DNA from: an uncultured Clostridium sp.
GTDB taxonomy: Bacteria > Bacillota_A > Clostridia > TANB77 > CAG-508
Direction of reading: 5' to 3'
Assembly (NCBI GenBank): GCA_948466265.1
Contig: CAOJZU010000012.1
Location: forward strand, 1 to 50,284
Length of the DNA: 50,284 nucleotides
Part shown: piece by piece, positions 43,471 to 50,284 of the stretch
Position numbering within the stretch: the first letter of the stretch is position 1
Layout of the letters: each line of letters opens with the position of its first letter
Notes under the pieces: generated by a model
What the model was told of the DNA's origin: nothing
Database searches by the model: none
What the model saw: the letters and a program-made list of their open reading frames with translations, nothing else
Program-made: the position numbers and the translations under genes

Positions 43471-43568
43471 AAAAAATCCTCACTTTATCTATAGTTTTTA
43501 TTTATATTGTAGGAATTTTCGTAGCGCAAGCACCGAAAAGCTCCATACAAGATAATTATGCGGACGTT

Positions 43569-43602
43569 ACAATTTCTTATAGCTTTGCTATTTAGAAATT
43601 GT
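43569..43602. repeat. long interrupted hairpin upstream of the helicase gene
   Basis: ACAATTTCT pairs with AGAAATTGT (43569-43577 with 43594-43602), and an inner stem ATAGC/GCTAT encloses loop TTT. It lies about 100 bp before the helicase start on its leader side, with a second small inverted repeat (TTTCG...CGAAA) at about 43517-43538. The role is unknown. Confidence 0.6.
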
Positions 43603-43756
43603 TAGTTCGTTATCATTTTATCATATTACAAAATAAAATCAAATAGTTTTTTTAGTTGTATGAAATTGTAGATTTATTTTAAAGTATTAGATATATTGAA
43701 AGTAAAGAGCTTTTATGTTATTATATTTAGTATATTTAACGTTTAGGAGTAGGAAT

Positions 43757-44588
43757 TTGGAAAGATATAAAGAGATAGAAAGAACAATTATTACAAATTA
43801 TCGTAAAAAAATATGGAATAAATTTGTAAAAGGTGTAAAAGAATATGAAATGATAAAAGATGGAGATAGAATTGCAGTTTGTATGTCAGGTGGAAAAGAT
43901 TCTATGCTACTTGCAAAATGTATGCAAGAATTGCAAAGACATGGAGATATGAATTTTGAATTAGCTTTTTTATGTATGAACCCTGGATATAATGAGGAAA
44001 ACAAAGAGAAGATATTAAATAATGCTAAAATTTTAAATATTCCAATTCATATGTTTGAAACAGATATATTTGAGAGAGTAGAAAGAATAGAAGACCATCC
44101 GTGTTATTTATGTGCAAGAATGAGAAGAGGATATTTATATAATAATGCAAAAGAACTTGGCTGTAACAAAATAGCTCTTCGGACATCATTTTGACGATGT
44201 AATAGAAACAATACTTATGGGAATGCTTTATGGTGCTCAAATGCAAACTATGATGCCAAAATTACATAGTACTTTTCATCCAGGAATGGAACTTATAAGG
44301 CCACTTTATTATGTGAAAGAAGCTGATATCATATCTTGGATGAATAAAAATGAATTAGAGTTTATAAAATGTGCTTGCAGAATAACTGCAAAAAATTCAT
44401 GTGATAGTGAAGAAGGTTCGAAAAGAGAAGAAGTAAAAAGACTTATAAGAGAGCTTAGAGAAAAGAATAAATATATAGATACTAATATTTTGCGTAGTAG
44501 TCAGAATGTCAATTTAGATACTATTATTTCATATAGAAGGAAAGATGAGTTTCACCATTTTTTAGATAATTATGATAATGAAAAATAA
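43757..44588 (+). CDS. TtcA-like PP-loop tRNA-modifying ATPase (one CGGN site)
   Basis: A protein of about 276 aa after removing the extra C at 44180. The start is probably TTG at 43757, after AGGAGTAGG. The PP-loop is CMSGGKDSM, the CxxC is CYLCARMRRG, and the ATP-pyrophosphatase motif is AL-G-HHFDDVIET, where the site supplies the Gly. A second Cys pair-like region is KCACRITAKNSC. TtcA adds sulfur to C32 of some tRNAs using an Fe-S cluster; the exact target here is not known. Unshifted translation would end five residues after the PPase motif begins. Confidence 0.82.
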
Positions 44589-44618
44589 AGCTTTGGCTAA
44601 GCCAAAGCTTTATTTTTA
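44587..44618 (+). terminator. intrinsic terminator after the TtcA-like gene
   Basis: An 11-bp stem AAAGCTTTGGC/GCCAAAGCTTT followed by ATTTTTATA. The stop of the convergent ATPase gene lies in the tail. Confidence 0.85.
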
Positions 44619-47233
44619 TATCCATTCTCCATATTTCTTTATATAAACCTTCTTTGCAAAAATTGCTCCAATACAATAAAGGAATGTTACTGCAAATATA
44701 AGTAAGATATACTTTATACTAATTGGAACTAATCCAATTAAAGTTCCTAAAGCAGTAAATGGTATCAATATTCCGAACAGCTATTAATGTTACTGATGAA
44801 ATATATACTGCTTTATGGGCATTACTTTGTACAAATGGAAGTTTCGCAGTTCTAACTATATGCATTCCAACTAAGTTTGATGTGATACTATAGCTAAACC
44901 AAATTGTTTGGAAAGTAGCTGCATCTCTAATATTAAAGAAAAACCAAAGGAAAGCAAATACAACTAAGTCGAATGCAGAACTTAAAGGTCCCATAAAGAA
45001 TATAAAATTCTTTAAGCTCTTTATCTCAAGACTCTTAGGTTTCTCTAAATCTTCTTTATCAACATGGTCAAAAGGAAGTGTCATTTGACCAAAGTCATAA
45101 AGTAATCCTTCCATAAGTAACTGAATTGGTGTTTCTGGTAAAAATGGAAGTAAGGCACTTGCAATAATAACAGACATAACCTCTCCAAAGTTAAAGCTTG
45201 TTGCAAGTTTTATATATTTCATAAGGTTTGCAAATGTACGTCTTCCTTCTGTAGCTCCGTCAAGTAGTACATTTAAATCTTTTTCAAGCAAGATTATATC
45301 TGCTGATTCTTTTGCAATATCAACAGCTGTATCTACTGATATTCCAACATCAGAATTTGTAAGTGAAGGACTATCATTAATTCCGATCTCCCATATATCC
45401 GAACTACATTCCCTGATTCTTTTAAAAGTCTTACAATTCTAGCTTTTTGGATAGGGGAAAGTTTGGCAAATATATTTGTTTTCTTAAGAAGCCTTTGGAC
45501 TGCAATATCTGATAATTTATCGATTTTACTTCCTAAAACAATATTTTTAGAATTAATTCCAACTTTGTTGCAAACGGCTCTAGTTACTTCAGCGTTATCA
45601 CCAGTTAAAACTATAACACGTATACCTGCATGATTTAGCTTTTCTATTGATTCTTTTGCGCTTTCTTTTGGAGGGTCTAAGAAGCCAATAAAGCCAAGTA
45701 AAACCATATTTTTTTCGTCAGATACAGAGAAGTGTTTTACATTTGCTATATCATTTTTTTGACATACTGCTACAACTCTTAAGCCATCTTCATTTAACGA
45801 TTTACTAAGCTTTAAAATATTATCTTTAATTTCTTTTGTAATATTTGAAACTTCACCTTTATAGTCTACCATTGAACAAATGCTTAATATTTCTTCAACA
45901 GCACCTTTAGTAATTAGCTGATTTTTTTCTCCATCGCTTACTACAACAGATAAACGCCTACGAGAGAAGTCAAAAGGTATTTCGTCTATTTTTTTATACT
46001 TTTCTTTTAATTCTTGCATATTATTATCAGCGGCCCTTTGAATAACTGCTTCATCAATGCTTCCTTTTAAGCCAGTTTGAAAGTATGAATTCAAAAAGGC
46101 ATGTTTTAAAATTCTTTGGTCTTCTTCGCCATTAATGTTTAGATATTTTTCAAGTACAATTTTATCTTCTGTAAGTGTTCCAGTTTTATCAGTACATAGA
46201 ATATTCATAGCTCCAAAGTTTTGGATGGAGTCTAGTTTTTTTACAATAGTTTTTTTCTTAGACATTCTAACAGCGCCTTTTGAAAGGCTTGAAGAAAGAA
46301 TAACTGGAAGTAGAAGAGGAGTAATACCAATTGCAATTGCAACAGCAAATGTAAATGCTGTTATAATATCATGTTTCCAAGCATTTAATAAAAATACTAT
46401 TGGTATCATTATTAACATGAAACGTATAAGAAGACGACTTATGCTTTCAATTCCTTTTTGAAATGCAGTTTTAGGTTTTCCAGAAGTTAGGGTATGTGCA
46501 ACTTTTCCAAAATAAGTAGAGTCTGCTATTTTTATAACTATACCCTTAGCACTTCCAGAAATTACGTTTGTTCCCATAAAACAAATTGTATCTAAATCAG
46601 AAATACTATCTAATTCGTCAGGCTTAAGTTCAGTTTCAGCTGTTTTTTTAACACTATCTGATTCACCAGTTAAAGAAGATTGTCCAACATACAAATCTTT
46701 AGCTTCTATAATTCTAAGGTCAGCAGGTATCATACTACCAGCAGATAAAATTACTGTATCTCCGAATAGTTACATTTTTTATTGGAATTTGAATTTCTTC
46801 TCCATTTCTGATAACCACAGTTGTTGTTGCGACTAATTCTTTTAATTTTTCAGCTGCTTTGTTTGAACGAAATTCTTCGAAAAAGTCAAGAAGTGTGCTT
46901 GCAGTTACAAGTACCCAAATGACTATAATGTTTGCATAGCTTGGGGTCTCTGGTAAATATATATCGGTATAAATTAGAATAACTACAATTCCAAGTAAGA
47001 TAGAATTAAAAGGTGTAAACAAGCTCTCTAGAAAGTAATTGTACCATCTTTTAGGTTTAGTTTTTTTAATCTCATTTAATCCATAATTTCTAAGCCTATA
47101 ATCAGCTTCATTAGTTGTAAGACCGATTAGGTTTTATATTATGCTCTTTTATAAATTCTTCAGCAGAAGATAAAGCATCTTTTCCATATAGTTTTTCAAT
47201 ATTTACATCATCTTTTGAATTAGTATTTGACAA
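44616..47233 (-). CDS. mgtA: P-type Mg2+-transporting ATPase MgtA-like (five CGGN sites)
   Basis: An 870-aa type IIIB P-type ATPase after removing the extra C at minus-strand sites 47125 (CGGT), 46764, 45401, 45385 and 44775 (CGGA). The start is TTG at 47233, 8 nt after AGGAG; an ATG at 47242 sits too close to that site. Motifs are SLTGES, DKTGTLTED, the nucleotide domain, the hinge MGDGINDSPSL and a C-terminal helix bundle. Sites read IKPN-G-LTT, VTI-G-DTV, VV-G-YMGD-G-IND and IAV-G-ILI. Zero-frame pieces would split the membrane, catalytic and C-terminal parts. This shows the pattern on the minus strand too. Confidence 0.92.
45382..45401 (-). other. two CGGA sites at the ATPase hinge motif
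   Basis: On the minus strand GTT C GGA TAT ATG GGA GAT C GGA ATT AAT GAT encodes VGYMGDGIND. Two of the three glycines carry the extra C. Confidence 0.88.
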
Positions 47234-47304
47234 AACAATCATCTCCTACAGATTAGTATACCACTATGTGTATAAGATTTAAACATATTTTTAAAATAAA
47301 TCTA

Positions 47305-47346
47305 TTAAAAAAAGAAAACAGAGCTGTTTCAAAATAGTTACAGCTC
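47305..47346 (-). terminator. intrinsic terminator of the 47360-47872 gene
   Basis: On the minus strand GAGCTGT pairs with ACAGCTC across a 12-base loop, followed by TGTTTTCTTTTTTT. Confidence 0.75.
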
Positions 47347-47359
47347 AAGTTTCCTTTTT

Positions 47360-47872
47360 TTAATCAGGCAACATATCCCAGTATTTATCTGGACTACGCC
47401 AGTCAGGGAAATGCTCAGAAAGATAGTTATTAGCTTTCCTTTCTAGTCTGCTAAACATGTGGCACTTACGATCCCTACATGATCCTGCATAGTAAATTTC
47501 TGTACCATCATAGTCTATGACAAAGTAACCAATGTCTCCAGAGTCGATATGCTTTTCCAATAAACTGAATCTTTTTTGCATAAATAAGCAAATTTGATTT
47601 TTATCAAGGTAAGCCACTAAAACTCGGATACGACCCTTTTCGTCAATGATATGAAAGCAATCATTGTGCAGGATTGAGTCGAAGCTCCATTCGATTGGAA
47701 GTGATACTTGCTTTCCACATACAAGGTCTTCGAATTTGAAACCTACATTTTCGAAGATAGCTTGATCTTGAACAAGAAGAAGATCAGCAGGCAATGTCAA
47801 AATATGCCGTATCTTACTACCAACTGCATTGATAGAGATAGATAAATTAATGTGAGTGTTGTGAGATAACAT
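47360..47872 (-). CDS. unknown protein, 170 aa, foreign-looking composition
   Basis: A single gene with a GGAGG ribosome site and its own terminator. It starts MLSHNTHINLSIS and has no signal peptide or membrane segment. The end is rich in Cys, His and aromatic residues (YAGSCRDRKCHMFSRLERK, then FPDWRSPDKYWDMLPD). I do not recognise the family. Codon use (CGT, CGA, more G and C in third positions) differs from the neighbours, suggesting transfer. Codon 22 is CGG, in frame (KI-R-HIL). This is the only in-frame CGG in the window where a +1 shift would not help: shifting gives GGC ATA TTT TGA, a stop. It either tolerates normal reading of CGG or is disabled in this host. Confidence 0.65.
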   Translation of the reverse strand: MLSHNTHINLSISINAVGSKIRHILTLPADLLLVQDQAIFENVGFKFEDLVCGKQVSLPIEWSFDSILHNDCFHIIDEKGRIRVLVAYLDKNQICLFMQKRFSLLEKHIDSGDIGYFVIDYDGTEIYYAGSCRDRKCHMFSRLERKANNYLSEHFPDWRSPDKYWDMLPD

Positions 47873-48093
47873 AGGTTTTCTGCCTCCTTATATTGAGTGT
47901 TTTAGTTGCATGATTTGTTTCAAATATATTATCATTTGATAACATATTTTAATTATATCATAAAAATGTCATAAAATCAATCTTATGTAACCGACATAAA
48001 TAGGGAAATTATACCAATTTTCTATGTAGAAATGTTGTATTAAAATAGGAATTAAGATATAATAAATGCAGAAATTAAGGAGATTGTATTTTT

Positions 48094-48777
48094 ATGAGAA
48101 ACAAGGTCAAACAAAAATTATTTAATTTAGCTGACAAAAAGTATAAAGAGTTTCATAGTAATTTATGTCCAGGAACAGATAATATAATAGGTGTTAGAGT
48201 GCCTGTTTTAAGAGATTATGCAAAAAGATTAGCTAAGGAAAATGATATAAGTGAGTTATTACAAAATATAGATAATGAATATTACGAAGAAATTATGCTA
48301 CAAGGAATGCTTATAGGGCTTGAAAAAGTAGATTTTGAAACTTTACAAAAACATATAGAGAAATTTATTCCAAAGATTGATAACTGGGCAGTTTGCGATG
48401 TGTTTTGCGGGGGAATTAAGCAAACTAGAAAGAATAAGAAGGAAATGTGGGAGTTTATTCAAAAATACTTAAAGTCAAATAAAGAATTTGAGATAAGATT
48501 TGGAGTAGTTATGATTTTGAGTTATTATATAGATGAAGAGTATCTAAAAAAAGATTTTGAGATTTTTGATTTTATTAAATCTAATAAATATTATGTACAA
48601 ATGGCAGTAGCATGGGCTATATCAGTTTGCCTTGTTAAATTTTATGATAGGACAATTAAGTATCTAGAAACTGCAAATTTAGATAAATTTACATATAATA
48701 AGGCATTACAAAAGGGTATAGAGTCATATAGAATAACTGATAAGCAGAAAGAAGAGTTACGTAAAATGAAAAAATAA
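48094..48777 (+). CDS. DNA alkylation repair protein (AlkD-like HEAT-repeat glycosylase)
   Basis: A 227-aa all-helical protein of the AlkD/AlkC type: VRVPVLRDYAKRLAKEN near the N-terminus, then a DNWAVCDVFCGG motif and repeated HEAT-like helices. AlkD members excise positively charged alkylated bases without base flipping. An AAGGAG site precedes ATG. Single gene. No CGGN site. Confidence 0.85.
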   Translation: MRNKVKQKLFNLADKKYKEFHSNLCPGTDNIIGVRVPVLRDYAKRLAKENDISELLQNIDNEYYEEIMLQGMLIGLEKVDFETLQKHIEKFIPKIDNWAVCDVFCGGIKQTRKNKKEMWEFIQKYLKSNKEFEIRFGVVMILSYYIDEEYLKKDFEIFDFIKSNKYYVQMAVAWAISVCLVKFYDRTIKYLETANLDKFTYNKALQKGIESYRITDKQKEELRKMKK

Positions 48778-48861
48778 GATTTATTTTTATACTGTCCAGT
48801 CAATTGATTGACCAAGTAACATATAAGTGATAATCTAGTATTAAATACTAGGAGGTAAAAT

Positions 48862-49917
48862 ATGGAAGGTATAAAGATAGGAAATAAGAAATCTAAGTAT
48901 CCAATAATTCAAGGTGGAATGGGTGTTGGAGTATCTCTTCATAGGTTAGCAGGAAATGTTAGCAAAGAAGGTGGAATTGGAATAATTTCTACAGCAGATA
49001 TAGGATATAAAGAAGAGGATTTTAATATAAATCCATTAAAAGCGAATTTAAGAGCTATAGGTAAAGAGATAAAAAAGGCAAGAGAAATTTGTGGTGAAGA
49101 CAAAATTTTAGGTGTTAATGTTATGGTTGCACTAAGAAATTATGCAGAAATTGTTAAAGAGTGTGTAAAAAATAAAATAGATTTAATAATTTCAGGGGCA
49201 GGTATACCAAAAGAATTACCAGAATATGTTAAAGGTTCAAATACAAGGATTGCTCCAATTGTTTCTTCTCTTAGATGTTGTAAGCTTATAGTAAAACATT
49301 GGATAAAAAAGTATAATTATATTCCTGATATGATAGTAATAGAAGGACCAGAAGCAGGAGGCCACTTAGGATTTTCTGAAGAGGAGCTAGAGAAAAATAA
49401 AAAACCTAAGTTAGAAGATATAACAAAAGATATTGTTGACTATATAGCAGAAGTAAAGAAAGAGTATAAAAAAGAAATACCCATAATTACTGCAGGAGGA
49501 ATTTGGGATAAGACTGATATTAATAAATATTTAAGTTTAGGTGCAAGTGGAGTTCAAATGGCAACTCGTTTTGTTGCAACGTATGAATGTGATGCATCAG
49601 ATGAATTTAAAAAGGCTTATATTGCTGCAAAAAAAGAAGATATAAAAATTATACATAGTCCAGTTGGAATGCCAGGAAGAGCCATTTATAATGAATTTAT
49701 TAAAAATACTGAAAGAAATAAATGCAAAATAGATAAGTGCTATGGTTGTATAAAGACATGTAATGTAACAGATACACCATATTGTATAACAAAGGCATTA
49801 GTAAATGCAGTTAAAGGAAATATTGAAAATGCATTAGTTTTTTGTGGAAGCAATGTAGATAAGATTAAACAAATAGTTTCTGTACATGATTTAATGCAAG
49901 AACTTGTAATAGGATAA
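48862..49917 (+). CDS. nitronate monooxygenase / enoyl-reductase II-like flavoprotein
   Basis: A 351-aa FMN-dependent TIM-barrel protein. The N-terminus has PIIQGGMGVGVS, and the catalytic His lies in EGPEAGGHLG. The FMN phosphate site follows (ITAGGIWD, then LGASGVQMATRF). The C-terminal part has Cys residues in a CKIDKCYGCIKTCN pattern, which suggests a metal or Fe-S site and marks a subgroup found in Clostridia. The substrate is uncertain: nitronates or an enoyl-acyl carrier. AGGAGG site precedes ATG. No CGGN site. Confidence 0.82.
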   Translation: MEGIKIGNKKSKYPIIQGGMGVGVSLHRLAGNVSKEGGIGIISTADIGYKEEDFNINPLKANLRAIGKEIKKAREICGEDKILGVNVMVALRNYAEIVKECVKNKIDLIISGAGIPKELPEYVKGSNTRIAPIVSSLRCCKLIVKHWIKKYNYIPDMIVIEGPEAGGHLGFSEEELEKNKKPKLEDITKDIVDYIAEVKKEYKKEIPIITAGGIWDKTDINKYLSLGASGVQMATRFVATYECDASDEFKKAYIAAKKEDIKIIHSPVGMPGRAIYNEFIKNTERNKCKIDKCYGCIKTCNVTDTPYCITKALVNAVKGNIENALVFCGSNVDKIKQIVSVHDLMQELVIG

Positions 49918-49924
49918 ATGAATA

Positions 49925-49959
49925 AGTCCCTACCAGTAAAAACGTTACTGGTGGGGACT
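49925..49959. terminator. hairpin between convergent genes
   Basis: AGTCCC-T-ACCAGTAA pairs with TTACTGGT-G-GGGACT (15 positions, one wobble). Its T tail is weak, so it is a likely but not certain terminator. Confidence 0.65.
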
Positions 49960-49974
49960 GGAGTTATTATTGCT

Positions 49975-50145
49975 TTATTTTTTGGGTGTTGCCCATATCT
50001 GAAACGAATCAATCAAAAGTTTTACATCTGACTGATTGTTATCAGCTGAGTTATTTGGTTTTGGAGAAGAGCAGTTATCGGGTATGATATACTCTTTTTC
50101 TACACCATTAGTTCTCTGGTAAAAATAGATAGCCTGTCTAGCCAT
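49975..50145 (-). CDS. small hypothetical protein, 56 aa
   Basis: A minus-strand ORF with an AAAGGAGAT ribosome site before ATG. It starts MARQAIYFYQRTNGVEKEYI, has a Ser/Asn/Pro-rich middle, and ends QIWATPKK. No signal peptide or membrane segment. I do not recognise it. Like the 47360-47872 gene, its composition is slightly richer in C than the surroundings. Confidence 0.55.
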   Translation of the reverse strand: MARQAIYFYQRTNGVEKEYIIPDNCSSPKPNNSADNNQSDVKLLIDSFQIWATPKK

Positions 50146-50284
50146 AATAGATCTCCTTTCTGTTTAAAGTACATTGTACTTATATGATACAATTATACAC
50201 CATTTAACATAATTAGTCAAAATATTATAGCTGAATATCAAAATGAAGTCCGACACTTTTAAAAAAATAAATATTTGTAAGTTA

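Noticed and set aside
43364..43555. Plus-strand ORF opposite the helicase N-terminus
   Set aside because: It is an antisense shadow of the acidic linker region, with no ribosome site and low-complexity Ser/Phe content.

Overview
The window looks like a chromosome segment of an uncultured low-GC Bacillota, most likely a gut Clostridia-type lineage. The evidence is strong AT richness, AGGAGG ribosome sites, the recA-recX-scpA order, a GerW/YtfJ-type sporulation protein, class B and class D sortases with their wall-anchored substrates, and housekeeping proteins of Firmicute type. TGA, TAA and TAG all act as normal stops.

The outstanding feature is translational. Nineteen genes, mostly conserved ones (secA, rbgA, lepA, ligA, metK, two P-type ATPases, two ABC exporters, an ECF sigma factor), appear broken into two or more overlapping ORFs. 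Every break has the same form: one extra C directly before an in-frame glycine codon, so the zero frame meets CGG and the conserved protein resumes one base later as GGN. I counted 71 such CGGN sites (55 CGGA, 10 CGGT, 5 CGGG, 1 CGGC) on both strands, and checked by coordinate arithmetic that each CGG is in frame and that a +1 shift restores a continuous protein. In-frame CGG read as arginine is otherwise absent, with one exception in a gene of foreign-looking composition (47360-47872). A frame-blind sequencing error would not respect codon phase. The simplest reading is a recoding system in which CGG is not an arginine codon and CGGN is read as glycine by +1 frameshifting or by a four-base tRNA. 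This resembles the AGGY and CCC shifts known from Perkinsus mitochondria. I treat the split genes as intact and give whole-gene spans.

Layout. 1-700: tRNA-Gly(UCC), tRNA-Met(CAU), a decayed tRNA 3' half and a small ORF. 1009-9713: a sortase-anchored surface protein, secA, a dockerin/SH3 glucosaminidase, an Ig-like protein, an LPKTG protein and a class D sortase. 9820-17333: a membrane protein, an antirepressor-like remnant, rbgA-mrnC-lepA, a nucleoside kinase, an RNHCP protein and a peptide-binding lipoprotein-like protein. 17454-22189: recA, recX, scpA, DUF2953, ytfJ and an AI-2E family permease. 22364-23347: diaminopimelate dehydrogenase with richer GC and its own promoter and terminator, probably acquired. 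23488-26379: pgsA, ligA and a small protein. 26501-30097: a heterodimeric ABC exporter pair. 30351-33410: a metal-resistance operon (CadC-type repressor, Cd/Zn ATPase, ZIP permease). 33538-38746: a P-loop kinase-like protein, metK, a methyltransferase, a YiiX-like amidase, an XRE membrane regulator and a small helical protein. 38836-41545: class B sortase, ECF sigma and anti-sigma, GIY-YIG protein. 41572-50145: a DnaB-like helicase, a TtcA-like PP-loop protein, an MgtA-type ATPase, an unknown protein, an AlkD-like protein, a nitronate monooxygenase-like protein and a small ORF.

How the parts connect. tRNA-Gly(UCC) is the tRNA expected to pair with GGN after a +1 slip. Because several of the affected proteins (RbgA, LepA, SecA, LigA, MetK) should be essential, the cell must decode these sites efficiently. 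No CRISPR array, insertion sequence or complete prophage was seen.
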